DNA of 64,000 nucleotides from Chitinophaga pinensis. GTDB taxonomy: Bacteria; Bacteroidota; Bacteroidia; Flavobacteriales_D; Crocinitomicaceae. This document shows, piece by piece, positions 18,439 through 26,966 of this stretch. The DNA lies in assembly GCA_945902745.1 (NCBI GenBank), contig CAMDNE010000009.1:51118-115117 (forward strand), written 5' to 3'. The position numbers and the translations under genes are program-made. Position 1 is the first letter of the stretch. Every line of letters begins with the position of its first letter. The notes below the pieces were generated by a model that saw only the letters and a list, made by a program, of their open reading frames with translations, made no database searches and was not told the DNA's origin.

Positions 18439-20604
18439 ATGAAATTAAAATTACTCTACATTCTTCTTTTTATTAGTTTTTCAGGCTATACACAGCAGTT
18501 CTCAAATTGGTGTGGTACCGATAGAATTGTTCAACAAATGAAAAATAATGACCCTAATTATGCAGAATTATTGCATAAAGCGATGTCTAAAGCAGCGAAT
18601 GGAGGAACTTATCAAAATGGACAAATTCCAAAGTCCGCAATGACAATTCCAGTTGTAGTTCACGTAATACATGATAATGGAATTGGAGACATTTCAGATG
18701 AGCAAATTCAAAGTGCTTTGGATATTTTGAATCAAGATTACAACCGTCAAAATCCAGACACGAATATTACAAGAAACACAATGAATGCACCTTTTAAACC
18801 GCAAGCTGGAGTAATGAACTGTGAATTTATATTGGCAAAAATAGATCCAGATGGTAATTGTACCAATGGTATTGTACGTGTAAATGCGCCTAATTTAACT
18901 TATGATGCTGGTGAGGACTGTAAATATGATGTAAATGGAGGTTCAGATCAATGGCCTTTGGATAAATACTTTAATATTTGGGTCGTTAATTCTATTAATA
19001 ATGATGGTGCTCCTGGAATGATCCTTGGCTATGCTTATTATCCTTATGGAGGTGTTGGAACCGAATATGGAATTTTGATTCGTCACGATACTTTTGGTAC
19101 AATTGAAACGGCAAACAATTCAGACGGGAGAACATTGACTCATGAAATGGGTCATGCATTTGGCTTAGCACATATTTTTGACCAAGGTTGTCATTCAGCT
19201 GATTGTAATCAAAACGGAGATTATTGCTGTGATACTCCTCCTCAAGCTGCACCAAACTGGAGTTGTTCTCAAACATGGAATAGTTGTCCGGATGTGCCAA
19301 TAAACGATGATTATGGTTTTAATGCTCTTGATCAAATTGAAAACTATATGAGTTATAATGAATGTCAAAACATGTTCTCAAGAGATCAGGCTGCCTTAAT
19401 GCTGAACAATGTGAATTCAATTAATTTCCTTGTAAACATGGTTAGCCCACAAAACCTAATTGAAACAGGTGTTTTTAATCCCTTGATCTTATGTAAATCT
19501 GATTTTGAATCCTTTAAAACAAGTGTATGTGTTGGAGATTCAATCAATTTTATTGATCGTAGTTTTCAAAATCCAATAAATTGGAATTGGTCAATAAGTC
19601 CAGGGGTAGTGAATGTTGATTGGATTTTTATAAATGGATCTAGTTCAAATTCTCAAAATCCAGTGGTGCAATTTTTTACTCCTGGAAATTATCAAATTTC
19701 ATTGCTCGCTTCCGATGGCACAAACAATGATACGGAGATTAAAAATCAATACATTACAATTCTGCCTTTTGCACATTCTTTGCCTTATTGGGAAGGTTTT
19801 GAAGGATTGACAACACTTGCTGGTGCAACATATTGGTCTTTCGAAAATAATCAAAGTAATGCTACTTTTCAAATTGATCAAACTACTGGTTCAACTGGGA
19901 ATCATTGTGTGAAATTAGCGAATTATGGTCAAATGGGAGTGAATACTGATGCACTCATTTCAACAGCAATTGATCTTTCAGTCGTTAATCCCCTTACCGA
20001 AAATGTTACTTTGAGCTTTAAATACGCTTACCGCAAAAGATATGATGCAACTGATGAGTGGTTAAGGGTATTTGTTACAAATGATTGCAGTGATACTTGG
20101 ACGCAAAGGAAAACAATTCATGGTGTTCAATTATCTCCTTTTGTCGAATATACACCATGGACACCGAGTTCTTCTGCCGATTGGACAACAGTTCACATGA
20201 CCAATATCACTTCAAATTATTTTGTAGATAAATTTCGTGTGAAATTTGAATTTGAGGGTCAAGGAGGGAATAATTTTTATTTGGATGACATTAATCTTTA
20301 TCTTGGATCGCCGTCGAACACTGTAGTTTTAGGAATAGCTGAAGAAGGAGAAATAGCTGAATTATCAGTATATCCAAACCCGACTGATGCGGAATTAAAC
20401 GTGAGATTTACATTGAGTTCAAACCAAATTACGCAATTGACTATTATGGATATCACTGGGAAAACAGCCTCAAAATATGTTATAAATGCAGCAAGTGGTT
20501 CCAATAATGTGATAATTGACACGGAAAATATAGCAGCAGGAGTTTATTTTATTTCAATTAATGCAGGGGAAATTACGAAGACAATGCAGTTTGTGAAAAA
20601 GTAA
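18439..20604 (+). CDS. Secreted M43-family zinc metalloprotease with PKD and T9SS sorting domains (paralogue 3)
   Basis: A 721-residue protein with a signal peptide (MKLKLLYILLFISFSGYTQ), the word NWCGTDRIVQQM shared with paralogue 2, and an M43 motif HEMGHAFGLAH (H235). The Met-turn is NYMSYNECQNM. A more diverged PKD-like domain (GDSINFIDRS), a LDDINLYLG domain and a C-terminal T9SS tail from LSVYPNPTDAELN follow. The metal ligands are intact, so it is probably active. It lies beyond a terminator and could have its own promoter. Its substrate and its division of labour with the other two are unknown. Confidence 0.88.
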   Translation: MKLKLLYILLFISFSGYTQQFSNWCGTDRIVQQMKNNDPNYAELLHKAMSKAANGGTYQNGQIPKSAMTIPVVVHVIHDNGIGDISDEQIQSALDILNQDYNRQNPDTNITRNTMNAPFKPQAGVMNCEFILAKIDPDGNCTNGIVRVNAPNLTYDAGEDCKYDVNGGSDQWPLDKYFNIWVVNSINNDGAPGMILGYAYYPYGGVGTEYGILIRHDTFGTIETANNSDGRTLTHEMGHAFGLAHIFDQGCHSADCNQNGDYCCDTPPQAAPNWSCSQTWNSCPDVPINDDYGFNALDQIENYMSYNECQNMFSRDQAALMLNNVNSINFLVNMVSPQNLIETGVFNPLILCKSDFESFKTSVCVGDSINFIDRSFQNPINWNWSISPGVVNVDWIFINGSSSNSQNPVVQFFTPGNYQISLLASDGTNNDTEIKNQYITILPFAHSLPYWEGFEGLTTLAGATYWSFENNQSNATFQIDQTTGSTGNHCVKLANYGQMGVNTDALISTAIDLSVVNPLTENVTLSFKYAYRKRYDATDEWLRVFVTNDCSDTWTQRKTIHGVQLSPFVEYTPWTPSSSADWTTVHMTNITSNYFVDKFRVKFEFEGQGGNNFYLDDINLYLGSPSNTVVLGIAEEGEIAELSVYPNPTDAELNVRFTLSSNQITQLTIMDITGKTASKYVINAASGSNNVIIDTENIAAGVYFISINAGEITKTMQFVKK

Positions 20605-20629
20605 GTTTTGATAATTTACTTCCGAGAAT

Positions 20630-21277
20630 TTAAAGAAGTTTTATCAACTCTCCAACTTCTGCTTTTTGAAGTGTAATCGAGACAGTAATTCCTTTTGCTT
20701 CAATATGTTTTTTTGTTGTTTCTCCCCAAGCAATGATTTTACCTAGTGGCGGTTTATTGCATTTCAAAAAGCTGTCAACGTTGGATGGGCTTGTAAAAAT
20801 GTAAGTGTTGCAGACTGCAATTATTTGGCAATCCGATACTGTCTTATAAACAGTAGGTTCAATACATTGACTGGAAGGAAGAAGTGATCCGATAGTTCGA
20901 TTTGAGATGTTAGATTGTGGAATTAGAACCGTTCGATTCCCTAACCATTTTTTGAAGGATTCAGCAACTTCAATAGGATTACCAGATTTCTCTCCAACGA
21001 AAGATATTTTTATTCCTAACTCCTCTAGTTTGCTTGCTGTTGTTTGACCTATACAGCCAATAACTGTTTCAGGTTTAATCTTCTCAGTTTTTAAGAAAAA
21101 TTCAGCTGCTCTGATACTAGAAATAAAAAGTACATCGTATGTTTGATTAACTTCAAATGGAACAGCTTCAAACCGAATTAACGAATGGGCAATTAGATTG
21201 ATATTATTCGCTAAACAGAATTGTTGAAGGATTGCTACCTCACTTATGTCTTTTGATATAAAAATGGACTTATTCAA
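20630..21277 (-). CDS. hemD: Uroporphyrinogen-III synthase
   Basis: HEM4-type protein of about 215 residues that cyclises hydroxymethylbilane to uroporphyrinogen III. Recognisable segments are YDVLFISSIRAAEFFL, GCIGQTTASKLEELGI, VLIPQSNISN and YIFTSPSNVDSFL. The family is poorly conserved, so position right behind hemC is strong support. No ATG is available. I place the start at the TTG at 21277, giving NKSIFISKD near the N-terminus as usual, with an 8-bp overlap onto the hemC stop. Another in-frame TTG at 21298 would give a 29-bp overlap. Confidence 0.85.
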   Translation of the reverse strand: MNKSIFISKDISEVAILQQFCLANNINLIAHSLIRFEAVPFEVNQTYDVLFISSIRAAEFFLKTEKIKPETVIGCIGQTTASKLEELGIKISFVGEKSGNPIEVAESFKKWLGNRTVLIPQSNISNRTIGSLLPSSQCIEPTVYKTVSDCQIIAVCNTYIFTSPSNVDSFLKCNKPPLGKIIAWGETTKKHIEAKGITVSITLQKAEVGELIKLL

Positions 21278-22172
21278 GTTCTTCGTTTGCCGCTGCAACT
21301 AGGTCTTCTACAATTATTTCAGCGAGATTTGAAAGGTCATCTGTTGCATATTCATACCAGTTTGCTCCATCTTCCCAATTGGCAGTATAGGAAACAAATA
21401 CAACATTGTTATCATCACAATACACGCCTAAAGGCAATTGGCAACCACCTTGCATTAAATTCAAAACTTTACGTTCAATTGCAATTTGATTTTGAACGGT
21501 CGAATGATTCATTTTTTGAAGGAGTGTAAATAACGCTTCATCTTCTTCACGAATTTGTAATGCCAAAACTCCTTGCGCTGGAGCAGGAATAAATTCTGTT
21601 GGATCTAAAACAACAACATGAAATTCGGAAAGGTCAATTTTCAAACGATCAACACCAGCTTTTGCTAATAATATAGCGTCGTATTGTCCTTCTCGTAATT
21701 TCTGAATTCTCGTTGGAACATTTCCTCGTAAATCTTTGATAGAAACATCGTCTCTAAAACCTAAGACTTGCGATTTCCTTCGAGCAGATGAAGTTCCAAT
21801 AATTGCATTTTCTTTTAAATCCCACAAACAAGTTAAATCAACTGCATTTTTTGCAACTAACAATAAATCAGCTGGATCTTCACGTTCTGAAACACAAGCA
21901 ATGATTAATCCTTCCGGTTGATTGGTTTCTAAATCTTTGTGCGAATGAACTGCCAAATCAATAGATTTCTCTAGCAATGCATGTTCAATTTCTTTTGTGA
22001 AAAATCCTTTTCCTTCCAATTTGTCGAAACTCAAATCCTGGATTGCATCTCCTTGAGTTGTGATAATGGTAATATCTACACTGCATCCTAATTGTTCTAA
22101 TTGATTTTTCACATGATTAGCTTGCCATAAAGCTAAATCACTACCTCTTGATCCAATTCGAATGTGTTGCAT
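21270..22172 (-). CDS. hemC: Hydroxymethylbilane synthase (porphobilinogen deaminase)
   Basis: A 300-residue enzyme that condenses four porphobilinogen molecules. It begins with IRIGSRGSDLALWQANHVK and contains GTSSARRKSQVL and DLRGNVPTRIQKLREGQYD. The cysteine that carries the dipyrromethane cofactor is in QGGCQLPLG (C244). It starts 2 bp after the hemA stop and overlaps hemD, so the three genes form one unit, hemA-hemC-hemD, for tetrapyrrole synthesis from glutamyl-tRNA. Confidence 0.95.
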   Translation of the reverse strand: MQHIRIGSRGSDLALWQANHVKNQLEQLGCSVDITIITTQGDAIQDLSFDKLEGKGFFTKEIEHALLEKSIDLAVHSHKDLETNQPEGLIIACVSEREDPADLLLVAKNAVDLTCLWDLKENAIIGTSSARRKSQVLGFRDDVSIKDLRGNVPTRIQKLREGQYDAILLAKAGVDRLKIDLSEFHVVVLDPTEFIPAPAQGVLALQIREEDEALFTLLQKMNHSTVQNQIAIERKVLNLMQGGCQLPLGVYCDDNNVVFVSYTANWEDGANWYEYATDDLSNLAEIIVEDLVAAANEELE

Positions 22173-22174
22173 GT

Positions 22175-23401
22175 TTATTTTTTTAATAGAATTTCTTTCG
22201 CCATAATCATCGGCATGCTCATGTATTTCTTTTCCATGTAGCCAATAATTTTGTCTAATACTTCTTTGGAGTGCTCGTCTAATGCTGCTAGGTCATTTTT
22301 GAACACTTCGTTCATCGCAGTAGCTCTAATTTCTTTTACTTTTTGAGGAACATCTCGCATGGCAAGTTCAACTGTTCTGATTTTTTGAATTTGCTTGAAA
22401 TTAAACAATGCTTCAGCAATTATCTCTTCAACATGTTGTATTTCTTTGGAACGTTCTTTTAAATTCTCGTTCGAAATTTTCTGAAGTAAATCAACAGAAA
22501 TATGTGTGACATTATGATTAATTACAATTTGAGGATCTAAATCCTGAGGCAAAGCGATATCAATAACAACTTTTTTACCCGTTTCTCCCTGTAAAAGATT
22601 ACTATAAATTTCTGGTGTAATAATATGTGTATCTGCTCCAGTACAAGCAATGATTATATCAAAACCTTCAGTGTATGTTTCTAAATCTGACAATGGAAAT
22701 CCTGAACCATTCAAATCTTTTGCTAAACTTTCTGCTTTTGATAAAGTACGATTAAAAACGATGAATTTTTTATATCCATGTTTTCTCAAGAAACGACTCA
22801 TGTTCGTATTTGTTGCTCCAGCACCAATGATCAAAATACGGGCATCCAATGCAATATTCATGTCACGCAATTTGTGATATGCCAAAGAAACAACTGAAAC
22901 TGGTTTTGTAGCAATGCTTGTTTCGGTGTAAACAGATTTTGCCGTTTCAATAGTATGACGAATCACTAAACGAATAAAATCTCCAGTTAAACCTTGTTTT
23001 TTGGATGATTCAAATGCATTTCTAACTTGTGTGATGATTTCACGTTCTCCAACAATCATTGAATCAATCGATGAAGCGACTGCTAATAAATGTTCAACGC
23101 CATTAATTCCATTATACGTATCACCACGGTGAGCAAAATGACCAATCTGTTCGTTGGTAAATTCTGGATATAATGTTTGAAAAAATTTCATTAAGAAATG
23201 AAACTCAACTTCTTTTTCAGTGCAAAAAACAAATTCAACGCGATTACACGTTGATAGAAACATCAATTCCGTTAAACCCAATAATTCCTTTAAATTCTGT
23301 AAACGATTTTGTTGCTTGGTTTCTTCAATATGAAGTTTACCAATGTCACTAACGTCTAGGTTTCTGTGAGTAAAAGCAATAATATGAAATTGTTCTAACA
23401 C
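22175..23401 (-). CDS. hemA: Glutamyl-tRNA reductase
   Basis: A 408-residue enzyme that reduces glutamyl-tRNA to glutamate-1-semialdehyde, the first step of the C5 haem pathway. The catalytic cysteine is in STCNRVEF (C52). The NADPH-binding site shows ILIIGAGATNTNMSRFL, and a C-terminal dimerisation helix region follows. It heads the hemACD unit. Upstream on the minus strand, CAAATTTG at 23422-23429 is a one-mismatch minus-7 box about 20 nt before the ATG. The semialdehyde aminotransferase (hemL) and hemB are not in this window. Confidence 0.95.
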   Translation of the reverse strand: MLEQFHIIAFTHRNLDVSDIGKLHIEETKQQNRLQNLKELLGLTELMFLSTCNRVEFVFCTEKEVEFHFLMKFFQTLYPEFTNEQIGHFAHRGDTYNGINGVEHLLAVASSIDSMIVGEREIITQVRNAFESSKKQGLTGDFIRLVIRHTIETAKSVYTETSIATKPVSVVSLAYHKLRDMNIALDARILIIGAGATNTNMSRFLRKHGYKKFIVFNRTLSKAESLAKDLNGSGFPLSDLETYTEGFDIIIACTGADTHIITPEIYSNLLQGETGKKVVIDIALPQDLDPQIVINHNVTHISVDLLQKISNENLKERSKEIQHVEEIIAEALFNFKQIQKIRTVELAMRDVPQKVKEIRATAMNEVFKNDLAALDEHSKEVLDKIIGYMEKKYMSMPMIMAKEILLKK

Positions 23402-23602
23402 TTAATTGTTTTTTTGTCCTGCAAATTTGCGAAAACATTGGAGGAATATTGTCATAATAATGTCATAACATCTTATTTAGAATGGGTTTAAATACTTGAT
23501 GCTACTCAGGTTTGACTTAATTTTCTAAAATTCAGTTAGTCACATCAGAGGTATTTTTTTTTAAAGGAAAAAAGTTACCTTTATTCTCTGAAGAAATAAG
23601 GA

Positions 23603-24370
23603 ATGAAAACGATTGAATTTGAATCTGCACAGCATGTAAAAGTGGAGTACGAGTTGGCTTCTACTGGTCAAAGAACGGCTGCAGCATTGATCGATTTGAT
23701 TACGTTCGTTATTTATTTTGTTATCGTTTCTTTTTCATTGGAACTTAAGAATGTATTTTCAGATTTTGGAACAGATTTATTTCTGACCTTATTAATCATA
23801 AAATTACCTTGGATTTTTTACAATCCTTTAATTGAATATATAACGCGTGGTCAAAGTTTAGGAAAATACGCACTTGGAATTAGAGTAGTTAAAGTTTCTG
23901 GTGAGCGTCCAGGTTTAAAAGAGGTGTTCACTAGATGGCTTTTTAAAGGTGATTTCATTTGGATTAGCGCAGATATTTTTGTCCTTTTATGGGTTGGTTT
24001 TGGTTTGCTAGGGATTATTTTCTCTGCAACAGCAGACAGAAATCAACGATTAGGAGATGTAATTGCAAACACGGTTATTATCAAAAATAGATCTAGTTTG
24101 AATTACACGTTAAAGGATATTTTATCTATAAAAAACCAAGATAATCACCAGCCGACCTATCCGAATGTTACACGATTTACAGACGAAGATATGTTACTAA
24201 TTAAAAATACCATTCAACGCGTTCAAAAATATCCGAATCCTGAAACGAAAAGATTTGCAGTTCAATTGGCTGATGAAACAGCTGTTTTGTTAGGTTTATC
24301 TGAAACTCCAGCAAAACGAATGGAATTTTTGCAAACTTTGTTACAGGATTACGTCGTGTTAACACGCTAA
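23603..24370 (+). CDS. RDD family membrane protein
   Basis: A 255-residue inner-membrane protein. The RDD-type signature appears as GQRTAAALIDLITFVIYF at the first membrane segment. A second segment is near FLTLLIIKLPWIFYNPLIEY, and ITRGQSLGKYALGIRVV is the classic core. A third segment, VLLWVGFGLLGIIFSATADR, leads into NQRLGDVIANTVII. About 80 C-terminal soluble residues follow. Function is unknown; RDD proteins have been linked to transport and stress. rsmI starts 9 bp after its stop, so they are probably cotranscribed. Confidence 0.85.
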   Translation: MKTIEFESAQHVKVEYELASTGQRTAAALIDLITFVIYFVIVSFSLELKNVFSDFGTDLFLTLLIIKLPWIFYNPLIEYITRGQSLGKYALGIRVVKVSGERPGLKEVFTRWLFKGDFIWISADIFVLLWVGFGLLGIIFSATADRNQRLGDVIANTVIIKNRSSLNYTLKDILSIKNQDNHQPTYPNVTRFTDEDMLLIKNTIQRVQKYPNPETKRFAVQLADETAVLLGLSETPAKRMEFLQTLLQDYVVLTR

Positions 24371-24379
24371 AAATTATTT

Positions 24380-25051
24380 ATGTCCAAATTATGTATTGTT
24401 CCAACTCCGATTGGAAATCTAGAAGATATTACCTTACGTTCAATTCGCATGTTGAAAGAATGTGATGTGATTTTTGCTGAAGACACTCGTGTCACTAAAA
24501 AGTTATTGAACAAATTTGAAATTACAAAACAAGTAATTCCTTTTCATGCGCACAATGAACACAAATCATTACAAGCTGCAATTGATAGAATAAAATCAAA
24601 TACGTTGACCGTTTTAGTTTCTGATGCTGGAACTCCTGGTATTTCTGATCCTGGATTCTTATTGGCGCGTGAATGTGTAAACGCGGGAATTGTCATTGAA
24701 TGTTTGCCTGGACCAACAGCTTTTGTACCAGCACTTGTTGCAAGTGGATTCCCATGTGATAAATTTGTGTTTGAAGGATTTCTTCCGCACAAAAAAGGCA
24801 GACAAACTCGCTTAAAAATTCTAACTGAAGAAGAACGAACGATTGTTTTGTATGAGTCGCCGCATCGGTTAGTGAAATGTTTGGGACAAATTGAAGAATT
24901 CATGGGAGGCGAACGAAAAGTATGTGTTGTGCGTGAAATCAGTAAAATGTTTGAAGAATACAAACGTGGAACAGCCACTGAAGTGAAAGCCTATTATGAA
25001 GCGCATCCACCAAAAGGTGAAATAGTTATTTTGATTGAAGGAAAACCATGA
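24380..25051 (+). CDS. rsmI: 16S rRNA (cytidine(1402)-2'-O)-methyltransferase
   Basis: A 223-residue tetrapyrrole-methylase-fold enzyme that 2'-O-methylates C1402 of 16S rRNA. Diagnostic segments are LCIVPTPIGNLEDITLRSI, IFAEDTRVTKKLL, SDAGTPGISDPGFLLAREC and LPGPTAFVPALVASGFP. EGFLPHKKGRQTRL and YESPHRLVKCL follow. It is shorter than the Escherichia coli enzyme (no C-terminal extra domain), as is usual in Bacteroidota. Its last codon overlaps the next start as ATGA. Confidence 0.95.
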   Translation: MSKLCIVPTPIGNLEDITLRSIRMLKECDVIFAEDTRVTKKLLNKFEITKQVIPFHAHNEHKSLQAAIDRIKSNTLTVLVSDAGTPGISDPGFLLARECVNAGIVIECLPGPTAFVPALVASGFPCDKFVFEGFLPHKKGRQTRLKILTEEERTIVLYESPHRLVKCLGQIEEFMGGERKVCVVREISKMFEEYKRGTATEVKAYYEAHPPKGEIVILIEGKP

Positions 25052-26082
25052 GTGAAATAGACACAGAAGCAATTGTTTTAATTAAAAATGGTTCAGCCGA
25101 TAAAGCATTCGAACGCAGAAATATTAAAACTGAAGGTCCAAAAGACAATGAAGTTGTTATTGAAAGTGAAGCTTTTGGATTGAATTATGCCGATGTAATG
25201 GCGCGAAATGGTTTGTACCGCGAAGCACCGCCTTTGCCTTGTGTTGTTGGTTATGAAGTTGTTGGGAAAATCACTGAAATTGGAAAGGATGTCTCTCCAG
25301 ATTTAATTGGTAAACGGGTTCTTGGTTTTTGCAGATTTGGTGGATATGCAAAACACGTTGTAACACAAAATTATGCTGTTGTTGAAGTCAACGAAATGCC
25401 AGCAGAAGAAGCTTTAGTTCTCTGCACTCAAGCTGTAACGGCCTATTACATGGCGGAATATTTAACACCAATTCATAAAGGTGAAAAAGTATTGATTCAT
25501 GCTGCCGCTGGAGGAGTAGGGACAATTTTAATTCAATTGGCAAAACGAAAAGGTGCAATTGTTTTTGCTAAAATCGGAAATGAAAGTAAACGGGATTTAG
25601 TCCTGAAATTGGGTGCTGATCATGTGATTAATTATAATCAATCAGAATATTCAGCACAAATTTCCGAAATTTTAAAAGAAGACCGATTGGACGCTAGTTT
25701 TAATCCAATTGCTGGTTCGACTTTCAAAAAAGACATGGCTTTACTTGGTTCTGGGGGACGAATTGTTCTTTTCGGAGGTTCAGAATTATCAGGTGGGAAA
25801 TGGGGATTCTTTTCTCAACTGAATTTTGTGCGCAAAATGGGATTGATCTTACCAATTGGTTTAATGATGCGTTCCAAAAATATACTGGGTGTCAATATGT
25901 TAAAAATTGCAGATAACCGACCAATGGTACTTTCAGAATGTTTACATGAAGTGGTAAAACTTTATCTTAAAGGAGAATTAATTCCACAAGTTGGTGGCGT
26001 TTATACTGTTGATCAGATTACCGAAGCACATGCCGCTCTTGAAAGTGGTAAAACTACAGGGAAGCTGAGTGTAAAATGGTAA
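25048..26082 (+). CDS. MDR-family NADPH:quinone oxidoreductase-like protein
   Basis: A 344-residue medium-chain dehydrogenase/reductase without the zinc ligands of alcohol dehydrogenases. GLNYADVMARNGLYREAPP and PCVVGYEVVG are typical of quinone reductases and VAT1-like proteins. The nucleotide-binding site is HAAAGGVGTILIQLAK, and the C-terminus is typical (QITEAHAALESGKTTGKL). It should reduce quinones or enones with NADPH in the cytoplasm. It overlaps rsmI by 4 bp, which suggests translational coupling. Confidence 0.85.
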   Translation: MSEIDTEAIVLIKNGSADKAFERRNIKTEGPKDNEVVIESEAFGLNYADVMARNGLYREAPPLPCVVGYEVVGKITEIGKDVSPDLIGKRVLGFCRFGGYAKHVVTQNYAVVEVNEMPAEEALVLCTQAVTAYYMAEYLTPIHKGEKVLIHAAAGGVGTILIQLAKRKGAIVFAKIGNESKRDLVLKLGADHVINYNQSEYSAQISEILKEDRLDASFNPIAGSTFKKDMALLGSGGRIVLFGGSELSGGKWGFFSQLNFVRKMGLILPIGLMMRSKNILGVNMLKIADNRPMVLSECLHEVVKLYLKGELIPQVGGVYTVDQITEAHAALESGKTTGKLSVKW

Positions 26083-26086
26083 TTTA

Positions 26087-26129
26087 AAGTTGATAGTTTA
26101 AAACTGAAAGATTATTAAACTATAAACTT
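26087..26129. terminator. Stem-loop between convergent genes
   Basis: AAGTT at 26087-26091 pairs with AACTT at 26125-26129, and ATAGTTTAA at 26093-26101 pairs with TTAAACTAT at 26115-26123, with one mismatch between the two helices. It fills the gap between the convergent oxidoreductase and lipoprotein genes. It is AT-rich and lacks a long T run, so it is a plausible rather than strong bidirectional terminator. Related words are at 13021 and 34908. Confidence 0.5.
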
Positions 26130-26130
26130 A

Positions 26131-26664
26131 TCAAGGTGCCGGCGGACCAACATATTCCATACATGGATTTGTTCCAACCCAGCATTTAGCATTTTGACGT
26201 AATTCTAAAATTGTATCATGCTCAATGTTGAAATATAAATCAACCGTATTTTGCCAAGTTTTAAAACAATCATTTCCTTTTAATTCATAATTCTTCTCTT
26301 CAAGCAATCCATTCTTTTTCATGAATTCATCCAAGGGTAAAAATTTATCTGCTCGCACAAGCATATAATGTCCTTGCTCCAAATGAAACGTTGCATTTCC
26401 TTCAACATCTAATGTGACCTCTTCATAAACAGGTAATCCTTCTTTAAATTCTACACCTTTTATGATCTTGAATTTTTCAAATTTCATCGATTCATAGTAT
26501 CCAGCAGCAACATCTGGAGATGGTTTTGCTCCACCACAATATGGTTTGTGCACAGTTCCATTAAAACTTACCGTTCGAAGATTTGGATCAGTATTTTTTT
26601 TAGTTATTAAGCCACAACTTGAAGTAATTAAAAGTAAAGCTATAAAGATGTTTCTCAGGATCAT
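26131..26664 (-). CDS. Predicted lipoprotein, uncharacterised
   Basis: A 177-residue protein with a lipoprotein signal (MILRNIFIALLLITSSCG; lipid attachment on the Cys of SSCG). The mature part contains FNGTVHKPYCGGAKPSPDVA and EGNATFHLEQGHYMLVRADK. It ends in a CWVGTNPCMEYVGPP segment with a pair of cysteines. I do not recognise a named family. An in-frame start 21 nt upstream is rejected because a perfect promoter box overlaps it. It is monocistronic and convergent with the oxidoreductase. Confidence 0.75.
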   Translation of the reverse strand: MILRNIFIALLLITSSCGLITKKNTDPNLRTVSFNGTVHKPYCGGAKPSPDVAAGYYESMKFEKFKIIKGVEFKEGLPVYEEVTLDVEGNATFHLEQGHYMLVRADKFLPLDEFMKKNGLLEEKNYELKGNDCFKTWQNTVDLYFNIEHDTILELRQNAKCWVGTNPCMEYVGPPAP

Positions 26665-26682
26665 AAAGGATGTTTTATGTGA

Positions 26683-26690
26683 CAAAGATA
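26683..26690 (-). promoter_or_regulatory. Minus-7 promoter box for the lipoprotein gene
   Basis: Reads TATCTTTG on the minus strand, a perfect TAnnTTTG, 18 nt before the ATG at 26664. It excludes the longer in-frame start at 26685. Confidence 0.6.
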
Positions 26691-26724
26691 TAAAAACAAG
26701 GAGTAAATTCGAGTTTGTTTTTAG

Positions 26725-26845
26725 TTTTTCGCCACAGATTCACTGATTTCTTTACCCAATAAGTGGTTTGACTAGTTGTTCTTACTTCTAAATTGACTAA
26801 TATTAATTCAAACAATAATCTGTGCATCTATGGCGAAAGAAAAAG
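26725..26845. repeat. About 120-bp region bounded by imperfect inverted repeats (MITE-like)
   Basis: The left end contains TTTTTCGCCACAGATTCACT. The right end, read on the opposite strand, contains TTTCGCCATAGATGCACAGA. The interior is AT-rich and has no reading frame. Confidence 0.5.
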
Positions 26846-26880
26846 AATAGGTTAAATTCTGATCTTTATTTTTAGGATTA

Positions 26881-26914
26881 CTTAACTTTCTATGTGAGTT
26901 AAGTTACGCTTAAC
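26881..26914. promoter_or_regulatory. Three alternating CTTAAC half-sites, candidate operator
   Basis: CTTAAC at 26881-26886, its complement GTTAAG at 26898-26903, and CTTAAC again at 26909-26914 lie directly upstream of the dehydrogenase promoter box at 26929. This could be a regulator binding site. The binding protein is unknown. Confidence 0.4.
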
Positions 26915-26928
26915 CCGAAATTTTACCT

Positions 26929-26936
26929 TAATTTTG
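26929..26936 (+). promoter_or_regulatory. Minus-7 promoter box for the ALDH7-type gene
   Basis: The sequence TAATTTTG is a perfect TAnnTTTG box, 30 nt before the ATG at 26967. Confidence 0.55.
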
Positions 26937-26966
26937 CCCCATAATTAATCTAAAACAAAACAACCA

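Noticed and set aside
13979..20604. Assembly artefact producing three similar proteases
   Set aside because: The copies differ throughout, with different lengths, and a terminator lies between the second and third.
24544..24978. 144-residue frame antisense to rsmI
   Set aside because: A shadow of a well-recognised gene with no motif of its own.
24380..25051. rsmI possibly truncated because it is shorter than the Escherichia coli enzyme
   Set aside because: All core motifs are present, it ends in a normal overlap with the next gene, and shorter forms are usual in Bacteroidota.
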